Source: UBA10329 sp964500205 (GTDB taxonomy: Bacteria; Bacteroidota; Bacteroidia; UBA10329). From it: a stretch of DNA of 64,000 nucleotides. This document shows, piece after piece, positions 44,296-52,581 of this stretch (positions are counted from its first letter, which is position 1; every line of letters begins with the position of its first letter). Location of the stretch: NCBI GenBank assembly GCA_964500205.1, contig CAZCNS010000005.1:124001-188000 (forward strand), written 5' to 3'. The notes beneath the pieces are model-generated. The model had not been told where the DNA came from, did no database searches, and worked only from the letters and a program-made list of their open reading frames with translations. A program made the position numbers and the translations under genes.

Positions 44296-44918
44296 GCCCC
44301 AAAGGTACTTTGCCAGAACGCAAGGGGCTGATCTTCCCTGTATCATTGAAATCATACTTTACTTTAAGTTCTTACAGAATATGATGTATTCAATAGTGTG
44401 TTGATCCGTGTACAACTTCGTATGGAATTTTTTGGTGATGACACTTTTCAAAAGATGAACACAGGATATGAACAACAGTTCGTTCATTTTGGATGTAGGA
44501 GGGTTTTATGATTTTAGTAATATGAAAATCAATAATTTAACTTTTAACTCATCGTTTTATTCAGGTATTTAAATCATTGGCTGTAAATAATGAAGTGGAA
44601 GTGAAGCAGAAGAAATGAACACGGTTGAAAAAGTGTGCTGACCATTGGGTGTTGAAAAGAAAAAGGCCAAAAGGTGAACCGCTCTTGTTAGGTACTTGCG
44701 AAAAGAAATGAAGCAGTTGAACCGTACTTTTTGTAAGGCACAAAAACATTGGAACGTGCAAGAATAATGTTCAAGAAGATGTGAACAAGAAAAGTGAGTT
44801 ATGGACATTGGAGCAATGAAAAATGGGAATTTGGCTCTTCGTCCGCCAAGCGGGTAGGGGAGCGGATTAGAAGAAAAAACAGGAAGAAGGCGGTTAACAG
44901 AAATGAACATCAATTAAC
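44296..44918. other. Long intergenic region, purine-rich, no gene recognised
   Basis: A 623-base gap between divergent genes. The half near the MORN gene is AT-rich; 44600-44910 is strongly purine-rich on the plus strand, with many GAA and AAG words and seven TGAAC pentamers at irregular spacing. No convincing coding sequence or known structured RNA (tmRNA, RNase P RNA, SRP RNA, 6S) was recognised. A small RNA or long leader of rpiB is possible. Confidence 0.6.
44300..44307 (-). promoter_or_regulatory. Candidate -7 promoter box TACCTTTG
   Basis: An exact TAnnTTTG match four bases before the MORN gene start, minus strand; it would give a nearly leaderless operon mRNA. Confidence 0.5.
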
Positions 44919-45353
44919 ATGGGTATGCGCATTGTGATAAGCTGCGATCATGCAGGATTCGAGTTGAAAGAGCAGGTAAAAAAGCTGTTGACGGCCAAGG
45001 GTGTGGATGTGAAAGACCTCGGGCCAGCCACAGGGGACAGAGTGGATTATCCAGACATGATTCATCCACTTGCGAAGGTGGTAAACGAGGATGCCGAGCA
45101 GATGGGTATCATCATCTGTGGCAGTGGCAACGGTGTGGCAATGACCGCCAACAAATATCCCAATGTGCGGGCGGCACTTTGCTGGAACAGGGAGATTGCT
45201 GCTTTGGCCCGGCAGCACAACGATGCGAACATTCTTGCACTGCCCGCACGGTTCCTATCGCTGGACGAGGCCATGTCATGTGTGGATGCTTTTCTCACGG
45301 AGCAATTCGAGGGAGGAAGGCACAAGGACAGGGTGGATAAGATTGCTATATGA
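44919..45353 (+). CDS. rpiB: Ribose 5-phosphate isomerase B
   Basis: RpiB interconverts ribose 5-phosphate and ribulose 5-phosphate in the pentose phosphate pathway. The 144-residue protein has the start RIVISCDHAGFELKEQVKKLL, DRVDYPDMIHPLAKVV, the catalytic-cysteine loop IIICGSGNGVAMTANK, RAALCWNREIAALARQHNDANILALPARF and the C-terminal GGRHKDRVDKI. An ATG two codons downstream (44925) is equally possible. It may be co-transcribed with the M28 peptidase that follows after 29 bases. Confidence 0.95.
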   Translation: MGMRIVISCDHAGFELKEQVKKLLTAKGVDVKDLGPATGDRVDYPDMIHPLAKVVNEDAEQMGIIICGSGNGVAMTANKYPNVRAALCWNREIAALARQHNDANILALPARFLSLDEAMSCVDAFLTEQFEGGRHKDRVDKIAI

Positions 45354-45382
45354 ATTTAATTCATTGTTTTTTAATGTGTTGA

Positions 45383-46954
45383 ATGGAAAATATAGTGAGA
45401 AGAACAGTATCTGTGATTATCATATTAGGGCATTGCTGTTTGTTTGCTGTTGAGGCTGAGGCGCAGACCGTTGATGAGGCTGAGAGGTATGCATCAAGCA
45501 TAAGTGCATCTGATCTTCGCTCGCGGTTGGAAATCATAGCTGCCGACAGCATGATGGGACGCGATACAGGTCGTGATGGTCAGAAGAAAGCTGCTGCCTA
45601 CATCCAGTCGCAGTTCGAGGTGTTCGGCATTCCTCCCATGGAGCAACTGAACGGATATCAGCAGCCGTACAGTATCAATGTGGCTTATCCTGATACGGTT
45701 CGAGTGATTGCAGGTAGCGATACTTTCAGGTTATTGGAGGACATCTATGCTTTTAATCTGGCGGATATGCGGCTGGAGGTAGAGGAAGTGATGTACGCAG
45801 GTTATGGGATTCATTCCGAGTCGTACAGCGACTATGACGGGCTGGATGTACAGGGCAGGGTACTGATGGTAAGCAGCGGAGAACCGCGCAGCAAGGGAAG
45901 ATCATTGGTCGACACATCGGTTTCAGCGACTGAGTGGAGCACGGATTGGCGCAGGAAGATTTTGGAAGCACAGGCGCGAGGGGTGAAAGCATTGCTGGTG
46001 GTGGATGGAAAATTCTCAACCTCTGTGGTGCAGTTAGGACGATACATCCAAAGGCCGAGTATGGATGTGAGCGGAAAGGCACAGGAGATGACGATGCCAG
46101 TAGTCTTCCTGTCATCGAGGTTGGCAGACCACATTTTGAAAAGGGGAGGAGAGAGGCGAGGTCATGGAAAATTGGAGCGCATCATAGAGAAGCGTGGACG
46201 CACCGCCACATTGATAATGAACTCTCCCGTCACACTGACTGTGAACCGCCATAGGGAGAAGCTCGTGGCAGAGAATGTATTGGGTTTTATCGAGGGGAGC
46301 GATCTGCAGGATGAAGTTGTTGTGATTACTTGCCACTACGACCACCTGGGTATGAAGGATAACGAAATCTATAACGGGGCGGACGATGATGGTTCTGGTA
46401 CCTCAGCCCTGCTAGAACTGGCCGAGACCTTTGCGCAAGCCAAAAGAGAAGGCAACGGACCGCGAAGAAGCATCCTGTTCATGGCGTTCAGCGGGGAGGA
46501 AAAGGGCTTGCTGGGATCGGAGTTTTATACTGCCAATCCGGTACTTGCACTTGGCAACACTATGGTCAATTTGAACATCGATATGATAGGTCGTATCGAT
46601 GAGCGGCATGCACCAGATTCCAACTATGTCTATCTGATAGGGTCGGACAAGATCAGTCGGGACCTGCATGATGTAAGTGAGCAGGCCAATGCCACTTATA
46701 CCCAATTGGAATTGGATTACACCTACAACGATGAGCGGGACCCAAATCGGTTCTACTACCGATCAGACCACTACAATTTTGCGAAGAATGGCATCCCTGT
46801 GATTTTTTATTTCACTGGAGTGCATGAGGATTATCATAAACCTACTGATACCGTTGACAAGATCATGTTTCCCAAGATGCAGAGAATCGTGCAGCTTGTT
46901 TTTCATACCGCGTGGGAGCTTGCCAACAGGGAGGGTGACCTGCGAAAGAAGTAA
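45383..46954 (+). CDS. Exported M28-family zinc metallopeptidase
   Basis: A 523-residue peptidase, probably periplasmic or secreted, with a signal peptide (ending EAEAQ near residue 28). It is preceded by a protease-associated domain insert (about 130-275, VMYAGYGIHSESYSDYDGLDVQGRVLMV). The M28 catalytic core has TCHYDHLGM, NGADDDGSGTSALLELAE, FMAFSGEEKGLLGS, NLNIDMIGR and SDHYNFAKNGIPVIFYFTG with the final His in HKPTDTVDKI; the expected zinc ligands are all visible. It is likely an aminopeptidase. A strong hairpin terminator follows directly. Confidence 0.93.
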   Translation: MENIVRRTVSVIIILGHCCLFAVEAEAQTVDEAERYASSISASDLRSRLEIIAADSMMGRDTGRDGQKKAAAYIQSQFEVFGIPPMEQLNGYQQPYSINVAYPDTVRVIAGSDTFRLLEDIYAFNLADMRLEVEEVMYAGYGIHSESYSDYDGLDVQGRVLMVSSGEPRSKGRSLVDTSVSATEWSTDWRRKILEAQARGVKALLVVDGKFSTSVVQLGRYIQRPSMDVSGKAQEMTMPVVFLSSRLADHILKRGGERRGHGKLERIIEKRGRTATLIMNSPVTLTVNRHREKLVAENVLGFIEGSDLQDEVVVITCHYDHLGMKDNEIYNGADDDGSGTSALLELAETFAQAKREGNGPRRSILFMAFSGEEKGLLGSEFYTANPVLALGNTMVNLNIDMIGRIDERHAPDSNYVYLIGSDKISRDLHDVSEQANATYTQLELDYTYNDERDPNRFYYRSDHYNFAKNGIPVIFYFTGVHEDYHKPTDTVDKIMFPKMQRIVQLVFHTAWELANREGDLRKK

Positions 46955-46997
46955 AGGCCGGTGAGAATACGAATGCGTATGCTCACCGGCCTTTTTC
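46953..46997. terminator. Rho-independent terminator
   Basis: A 12-13 base stem, AAAGGCCGGTGAG pairing with CTCACCGGCCTTTTT, with an inner ATACG/CGTAT stem. It overlaps the last bases of the peptidase stop and faces the converging helicase gene, so it may work in both directions. Confidence 0.9.
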
Positions 46998-47028
46998 ACT
47001 TCAAAAAAGCGTGGGAATAATGCTCTTT

Positions 47029-48315
47029 TCAAGCAGATTGTCTGGCCCGGGGGCGAGGCTTTCTGCTGCGCTGATTGTAGCCACCACCGCTACGTTGGCC
47101 ATTGCCTGCTGGTCTGTGGTTGTTACCGTTCCTGTCGTTCGATAACGAGGGTAGGGTCACTTCCTTGCCCTCGGTCTCTATCATCGGGAAGGGATGACCA
47201 TCCACTACAGATATCATAACTCCCGTTAGTTTCTGAATATCTTTCAGGTACGGAAGCTCCTCAAACATGCAGAAAGAGATCGCTATACCGCTTGCTCCTG
47301 CCCTTCCCGTGCGCCCGATACGGTGTACGTAGGTCTCAGGTACGTTAGGAAGATCGTAGTTGAAAACATGCGAGAGGTCATCTACATCAATGCCACGGGC
47401 AGCGATGTCGGTGGCTACCAGTACACGCGTGGTTCCATTCTTGAAATTGCTCAGTGCCCGTTGGCGGGCATTCTGTGCCTTGTTTCCATGGATGGCCTCA
47501 GCTTTTACTCCGGCCTTGTTCAGCTCTTTGGTCACACGGTCAGCACCGTGCTTGGTGCGGGTGAAAACCAATGCAGAGGTGATAGCAGTGTCCTCCAGCA
47601 GCAATCGAAGTAGTTTGCGCTTGTTTTCCTTGTCAACAAGGTAAAGTTGCTGCTCTACTTTTTCCGCTGTACTCGAAACCGGTGTGACCTCCACTTTGGC
47701 GGGATTGCTCAGGATGCTATCTGCGAGCTGGCTGATCACGGGTGGCATGGTGGCCGAGAAGAAAAGTGATTGTCGCTTAGCAGGCAGCAGTTTGATAATG
47801 CGTTTCACTTCATGCACGAAGCCCATGTCGAGCATTCGGTCGGCCTCGTCCAGGACAAAGAATTCGAGGTGCGAAAGATTGATGAATCCTTGGCCGATGA
47901 GATCCATCAGACGGCCCGGGGTGGCGACCAGTATGTCCACACCACGGTTCAATGCATCTGTTTGGGATTTCTGTCCCACACCTCCGAATATCACTGTGCT
48001 GCGCAGTGGCAGATGGCGACCGTAAGCCACCAGACTCTCTTGGATCTGTATAGCCAGCTCACGTGTAGGAGTGAGGATGAGCGAACGGATGTGGCGTTTG
48101 CGGCCAGATTCGTCCGTTTTTCTCGACAATATGTCTAGCATTGGTAGAGAAAAGGCAGCGGTTTTTCCGGTGCCGGTCTGTGCGCAACCGAGCAGGTCGC
48201 GGCCGTTGAGCACCAGCGGGATGGCTTGTGCCTGAATTGGGGTGGGCTGTGTATAACCCTCTTGTTGAAGGGCGCGCAGCAGCGAGACGTTCAGATTCAG
48301 TGATTCGAAACTCAT
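47029..48315 (-). CDS. DEAD-box RNA helicase (RhlE-like)
   Basis: A 428-residue ATP-dependent RNA helicase. The Q motif (GYTQPTPIQAQAIP), Walker A AQTGTGKTAAFSLP, PTRELAIQ, the DEAD box LDEADRMLDMGF, SATMP, and the C-terminal RGIDV and HRIGRTGRAG motifs are all present. The tail is basic and Gly/Asn/Arg-rich (NHRPAGNGQRSGGGYNQRSR), as in RNA-chaperone type helicases. It probably acts in ribosome assembly or RNA decay, often cold-induced. The 5' leader may be about 100 bases long and holds a stable hairpin at 48400-48415, in contrast to the very short leaders of many neighbours. Confidence 0.94.
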   Translation of the reverse strand: MSFESLNLNVSLLRALQQEGYTQPTPIQAQAIPLVLNGRDLLGCAQTGTGKTAAFSLPMLDILSRKTDESGRKRHIRSLILTPTRELAIQIQESLVAYGRHLPLRSTVIFGGVGQKSQTDALNRGVDILVATPGRLMDLIGQGFINLSHLEFFVLDEADRMLDMGFVHEVKRIIKLLPAKRQSLFFSATMPPVISQLADSILSNPAKVEVTPVSSTAEKVEQQLYLVDKENKRKLLRLLLEDTAITSALVFTRTKHGADRVTKELNKAGVKAEAIHGNKAQNARQRALSNFKNGTTRVLVATDIAARGIDVDDLSHVFNYDLPNVPETYVHRIGRTGRAGASGIAISFCMFEELPYLKDIQKLTGVMISVVDGHPFPMIETEGKEVTLPSLSNDRNGNNHRPAGNGQRSGGGYNQRSRKPRPRARQSA

Positions 48316-48399
48316 TTTGAATGTTTTCCGCGCCAGACCCGTGGTAGCGCGTTAATGATCGGGTCGCATGCCGTGAGGCTTGTACGCTTCCCGTCATGC

Positions 48400-48415
48400 C
48401 GATGCAGGCGCATCG
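48400..48415 (-). promoter_or_regulatory. Hairpin CGATGC-N4-GCATCG in the helicase leader
   Basis: A perfect 6-base stem with a four-base loop about 85 bases upstream of the helicase start. It lies just after a promoter-like TTCCTTTG, so it would be near the 5' end of the transcript. Confidence 0.45.
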
Positions 48416-48513
48416 AGAGTACAAAGGAACGTAATTAAAGTGGAAGGATGTAAATAATTGAATTTCAATCGTAAATAAACTCTATGTAATCCACAGTGTC
48501 AACGGTTGCAGGT

Positions 48514-49203
48514 TCACACTGACGCGCACAATGACTTGAAGTACAAGTAGTCCGGGTTGTATTGAAGGTCGAAATGATCCTCGTCTGTCAGAATGAGCTG
48601 TAAGAAGAAGACCATGTTAAAGAGAGGGATGACCAACGTCCAACATGTCAAAACAGAGAACAACCCCAGTCCGTGATGGCCCAGATAAAAGTGATGAAGG
48701 CCCAGAAAACCTAAAGGAGGACATGCAAGAAGCATCGCACTTGATCTGACCTTACGATACTTGGTGGCCTTGCTCAGCGCATAGCTTGCCGTTTGGAGCA
48801 TTTCTTTTCGAGCAATTTTCACGTCTTCTCTGAAGGTCTTGTGAAGCTTGTTCAGTTCTTTATTTATCTCCGAGGTCGAATCGGTTTTTATCAAAGCTTC
48901 TGCAAAGACCCTATCACACCGTTCTATCATTGACTGCACGTCCGCATAGGCTCCAAAAGGAACGGGATACTCGGATTTCAGTAGGTTGACCGCGTCTTCC
49001 GTCATTTGCCTCAAAAGCAGTGTGTTGGAAATATGGCAGTGACTGAGGTTCTCTTTTCCTATTGCCGCGCAGGCTTGAATGAGGTCAGATTGAAGAGAGC
49101 GATTAGTTACGGGTCTTAGTTTGACATCGTTGTTAACACGATGCTTGTCGGTGTTGAGCAGTGCGGAAACGCGGTAGGGTTGTATCAGCGGTTCAACAAT
49201 CAT
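48514..49203 (-). CDS. TM2-domain membrane protein
   Basis: A 229-residue protein. Residues about 155-215 form a TM2 domain: two hydrophobic helices with the GFLGLHHFYLGHHGLGLFSVLTCW motif and TDEDHFDLQYN after the second helix. The N-terminal 150 residues are soluble and helical (NKELNKLHKTFREDVKIARKEML). There is no signal peptide. TM2 proteins are widespread and their function is generally unknown. It stands alone between the helicase and fatty-acid-type genes. Confidence 0.75.
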   Translation of the reverse strand: MIVEPLIQPYRVSALLNTDKHRVNNDVKLRPVTNRSLQSDLIQACAAIGKENLSHCHISNTLLLRQMTEDAVNLLKSEYPVPFGAYADVQSMIERCDRVFAEALIKTDSTSEINKELNKLHKTFREDVKIARKEMLQTASYALSKATKYRKVRSSAMLLACPPLGFLGLHHFYLGHHGLGLFSVLTCWTLVIPLFNMVFFLQLILTDEDHFDLQYNPDYLYFKSLCASV

Positions 49204-49267
49204 GCAATCGACATCTTTTAAAAAGAGAGCACTAAGATAGCAGTCGCTATTTCTACGAGAAGGTTTT

Positions 49268-50485
49268 TTAGACGAGTGAAGGGTTGTGAATCTGCCATGG
49301 GCCAGATAGTATTAGCGAGCTGCAGTTCCCACCGAATCCGAATGAGTTGCTGAGCACGTGCCTCAGTTCAATGTCTTTGAGGTGGGTGGTCTGCGGTGCG
49401 AGGCCGAACGCGATTATCGGGGTCTGGAAATGAAGACTTGGGTATATCTCACGGTTCTTGATGGATAAGAGGCTGTAAACCGCCTCTATGGCCCCGGCCG
49501 CTGCAAGGGTGTGGCCGGTGTATGATTTGGTTGAGACGAAGGGAGGGATGCCCTCCCCAAAGATTCTTGTGAGACCGAGCAGCTCGGTGTGGTCGTTGTT
49601 CTGTGTACCCGTCCCGTGGGCGTTGATGTGCCCTATATCGCTTGGTTCCAGTTCGGCTGTGCGCAGGGCTGCGCTGATCGCACCGCGCACCCCTGTGGCC
49701 TCGGGCGACATGGATGAGGGATGGTGCGCATCGTTGGCATTGCCGTAGCCGCTTATCGCCCCGTGGATTGTCTTGCCTGCAGTGTCCTCTTCACGCTCGA
49801 GCACCAGAAAAGCCGCTCCCTCTCCGAGGTTCAGGCCCTTACGGTGCTCATCGAAAGGCTGTGTGAAAGTGTCCGAGAAGATCTGCAGCGCATTGAATCC
49901 ATTGACCGTGTAACGCGATAGGCTGTCTACCCCGCCTACTATGGCACGGTCGGCACGTCCGTGCCTGATGAGCCGCGCGCCAAGCATAATGGCATTGGCC
50001 GATGAGGAGCAGGCAGTGTTGATGGTGTCCGTATAACCACGCAGGCCATGCATATCGGCAATGGTAAGGGTGTGTGCCCCGCTGCGGTAGCAGTTCACGA
50101 ACTCAGAGGGTTCGTTATTGGTGTTGGCATCGCCATGGATCGCAGCCGTTTCTACCATTCCGCCAACTGTGGTGGCAGAGATGAAGGCCGTGCGGTGCGA
50201 TGTTAGTTGTGCATCCGTGAGGTCGGCTGTTGCCTCGCGGAAGGCCATCAGAGCCAGCAGTTCGGTGCGCGTGAGTCCTTTGACGCGGGTCACACCCAGC
50301 GTTTCACGGATCTCGTCATTGCTCAATGGGAATTCCCCGAAAAGAAAAGAGGAGGTGTAGGACGAATCGAGCAGTTTGGCCCTGCTTATGCCTGTCCTGC
50401 CATTGCGAAGGTTGTGCAGGTTCTCGTCAAGGCCGTTGCCGATGGCCGAGACGATGCCCATGCCTGTAACGACCACCTTCGACAT
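49268..50485 (-). CDS. Beta-ketoacyl-[acyl-carrier-protein] synthase (FabF-like)
   Basis: A 405-residue condensing enzyme that extends an acyl chain by two carbons from a malonyl-ACP. The catalytic Cys159 is in DTINTACSSSANAIMLGARLI, and the two His residues are in INAHGTGTQNND and KSYTGHTLAAAGAIEA. The family is FabF-like, but the adjoining dedicated acyl carrier protein and lack of other fatty-acid genes suggest a specialised pathway (for example aryl polyene, flexirubin or a modified lipid). The ATG at 50485 starts MSKVVVTGMGIVSAIG. The acyl carrier gene ends eight bases upstream. Confidence 0.9.
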   Translation of the reverse strand: MSKVVVTGMGIVSAIGNGLDENLHNLRNGRTGISRAKLLDSSYTSSFLFGEFPLSNDEIRETLGVTRVKGLTRTELLALMAFREATADLTDAQLTSHRTAFISATTVGGMVETAAIHGDANTNNEPSEFVNCYRSGAHTLTIADMHGLRGYTDTINTACSSSANAIMLGARLIRHGRADRAIVGGVDSLSRYTVNGFNALQIFSDTFTQPFDEHRKGLNLGEGAAFLVLEREEDTAGKTIHGAISGYGNANDAHHPSSMSPEATGVRGAISAALRTAELEPSDIGHINAHGTGTQNNDHTELLGLTRIFGEGIPPFVSTKSYTGHTLAAAGAIEAVYSLLSIKNREIYPSLHFQTPIIAFGLAPQTTHLKDIELRHVLSNSFGFGGNCSSLILSGPWQIHNPSLV

Positions 50486-50492
50486 GCCAGGT

Positions 50493-50759
50493 TCACTTTC
50501 CTTGAGCTTTGGCCATGATGGAGGCAGCCATACTGTTGACATCATAAAGGATCTTGCGACCCTCTTGCGGGTCTGTGATCTTTATGCCATACTCACGCTC
50601 CATGAGAACGGAAAGCTCTAATGAGTCAATAGAGTCAAGGCCGAGCGTGTCGCCAAAAAGCGGCTCATCGTCCTTGATGTCTTCGGGTTTGATGTCGAGC
50701 AGGTTCAGATACTGGATGATCTGTTCCTTCAGTTTGGCTTTAAGTGCGTTCTCTTCCAT
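50493..50759 (-). CDS. Acyl carrier protein (phosphopantetheine-binding)
   Basis: An 88-residue carrier protein. The 4'-phosphopantetheine attachment Ser43 is in GLDSIDSLELSVLME, a non-FabD-type variant of the usual DSL motif (Asp-Ser-Ile). Helix one is LKEQIIQYLNLLDIKPEDI. Its small size and position next to a ketosynthase suggest a dedicated carrier for that enzyme rather than the general fatty-acid carrier. ATG 50759 is the best start; ATG 50771 adds four residues. Confidence 0.9.
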   Translation of the reverse strand: MEENALKAKLKEQIIQYLNLLDIKPEDIKDDEPLFGDTLGLDSIDSLELSVLMEREYGIKITDPQEGRKILYDVNSMAASIMAKAQGK

Positions 50760-50840
50760 GTGTGGGTTCATGCCAGCGGCACGGTTGATCGGCAAAGAAA
50801 CTCAGAATTGTTGGAAATGTTCCTGATTGCTTTGACGCAG

Positions 50841-51155
50841 TCAGGGTTTGCTGTGAATGGGTGCAAGAATCCTGTGATCCACGTAGAAAGTGCCGAACGG
50901 AATCAGACTGGCGGCCAGCACTGCAAGGGTTGTGGGCCACAATTTCCAGCTGTGATCGGAGTGCTGTCCGATGGCCATCAGCACATAGAGGATGAACAGT
51001 AAGCCGTGCGCCATTCCCACCCAGCGCACCAGAATCGGTTCCCCGAGTCCGTACTTCACAGGCATTGCCACCAAAAGCAGCAGCACAAGACTGAGTCCCT
51101 CGAAGAAGGCGATGGCGCGGAAACGGCCAATGGAAGAGTTCACAAAACGGGTCAT
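50841..51155 (-). CDS. DUF3817 membrane protein
   Basis: A 104-residue protein of the DUF3817 family (function unknown) with three hydrophobic segments. Family-type sequence is FRAIAFFEGLSLVLLLLVAMPVKYGLG, RWVGMAHGLLFILYVLMAI and LAASLIPFGTFYVDHRI. The ATG at 51155 is chosen because homology starts there and TACCTTCG lies four bases upstream; the frame continues further upstream without family-like sequence. Its likely location is the inner membrane. Confidence 0.85.
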   Translation of the reverse strand: MTRFVNSSIGRFRAIAFFEGLSLVLLLLVAMPVKYGLGEPILVRWVGMAHGLLFILYVLMAIGQHSDHSWKLWPTTLAVLAASLIPFGTFYVDHRILAPIHSKP

Positions 51156-51159
51156 GCTG

Positions 51160-51167
51160 CGAAGGTA
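51160..51167 (-). promoter_or_regulatory. Candidate -7 promoter box TACCTTCG
   Basis: A TAnnTTYG box four bases before the DUF3817 start, minus strand. Confidence 0.4.
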
Positions 51168-51275
51168 GTTGCAGGTCTGCGGACACTGTGTTCTCAAAAC
51201 TTCACAAAGTGATAAAGAAGCTGATGGATCGGCATACCACCTAAATGTGAACTTCGCCAGCTTCAATCAAAGGTC

Positions 51276-52559
51276 ATGGACATTGGCAAACGCATCACCG
51301 ACCGACTTGCCAACGCACCGGGCCTGGTGCTCTCGGTGTATGCCATAGTGGCTGCGTTCAGCACCTATTCGTGTATGTATGCGTTCCGAAAGCCCTTCAC
51401 CGCCACGGGTTATGACGGGGTGGAGGATCTGTGGGGGTTGAAGTTCAAATCGGCTATCGTCATCGCGCAGGTGCTGGGCTACACGCTCAGCAAGTTCATC
51501 GGCATCAAAGTGGTGAGTGAGATGGGACGCAACAGCCGTGGCCTTGCCATTCTTATTCTGATTCTCATTGCAGAGTTGGCCCTGCTGGGCTTCGCGGTGG
51601 TGCCGGTGAAATTCAAGTTCCTGTTTCTTTTTCTGAATGGCATTCCATTGGGCATGGTCTGGGGCCTTGTGTTCAGCTTTTTGGAAGGAAGGCGCTACAC
51701 CGAGCTGATGGGAGCGGGTCTCTGCGCCAGTTTCATTTTCGCCAGCGGTTTTGTGAAGACGGTCGGGAAGTCGCTGCTCATGGCCGGGTTACCGGAATTC
51801 TGGATGCCAGCGGCCACAGGCGCGGTCTTCGCACTGCCGATGGTGCTCTTTGTCTGGCTCTTGGGCCTGTTGCCAAATCCTAATGCCGAGGACATCGCCC
51901 TGCGTACCGAGCGGCTTCCGATGGACAGCGCCAAGCGAAAGGCGTTCTTCAGGCAGTTTGCCTTCGGACTCACGGCCCTTATCATCTTCTACGTGGCACT
52001 TACGGCTTTCCGTGACTTCCGAGACAACTTCATGGCCGAACTGCTCACCGCTCTCGGTTTCGGTGACAAGCCGGAGATTTTCACCACGACAGAGGTTCCC
52101 GTTACGCTTGGGGTGCTTGCACTGCTGGGTTCCATCATGTTTATCCGCAACAACATGCGCGCATTGATGGTGAACCACCTCATCATCGGGTTGGGCGCAG
52201 TTACAATCGGGGCGAGCACATGGCTTTTCCATCAAGGGTCTATCGATGCCATCGCATGGATCATTCTCACGGGTTTCGGAGCTTACACAAGCTATATCCC
52301 ATTCAACTGCATCCTTTTCGAGCGGCTCATTGCAGCGTTCAAGTATCCAAGTAATGCAGGTTTTCTTATCTATCTGGCCGATGCCTTCGGCTACTTGGGC
52401 AGTGTGATCGTGCTGCTGTACAAGGATTTTTTCGCTGTGGAACTTGATTGGGTCACATTTTTCACCTTTGCATGCTACGTGGTCAGCGGCATCGGAGTGC
52501 TGTTTACTACTGCTGCGTTCGTCTATTTCCAGAAAAGAAGCGTTGCACTTAAATCTTGA
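51276..52559 (+). CDS. DUF5690 multi-pass membrane protein
   Basis: A 427-residue integral membrane protein with about twelve hydrophobic helices, resembling a major-facilitator-like transporter. The N-terminal FSTYSCMYAFRKPFTATGYDG resembles the start of sugar-phosphate/antiporter carriers such as GlpT and UhpT. It matches the DUF5690 family, found in Bacteroidota. phnW follows after 22 bases, so an attractive inference is uptake of an organophosphonate or similar phospho-compound. The transport substrate has not been shown. Confidence 0.8.
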   Translation: MDIGKRITDRLANAPGLVLSVYAIVAAFSTYSCMYAFRKPFTATGYDGVEDLWGLKFKSAIVIAQVLGYTLSKFIGIKVVSEMGRNSRGLAILILILIAELALLGFAVVPVKFKFLFLFLNGIPLGMVWGLVFSFLEGRRYTELMGAGLCASFIFASGFVKTVGKSLLMAGLPEFWMPAATGAVFALPMVLFVWLLGLLPNPNAEDIALRTERLPMDSAKRKAFFRQFAFGLTALIIFYVALTAFRDFRDNFMAELLTALGFGDKPEIFTTTEVPVTLGVLALLGSIMFIRNNMRALMVNHLIIGLGAVTIGASTWLFHQGSIDAIAWIILTGFGAYTSYIPFNCILFERLIAAFKYPSNAGFLIYLADAFGYLGSVIVLLYKDFFAVELDWVTFFTFACYVVSGIGVLFTTAAFVYFQKRSVALKS

Positions 52560-52581
52560 CCTGCTTACACCTTCAAACAGA

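Noticed and set aside
44356..44918. Possible tmRNA, RNase P RNA or other known structured RNA
   Set aside because: None of the conserved cores of these RNAs could be found in the stretch on either strand.
7437..49365. Other CACGTG words in the window as parS sites
   Set aside because: Only the two copies flanking mnmG have the full 16-base palindrome; the others lack the GTTYC/GRAAC arms.
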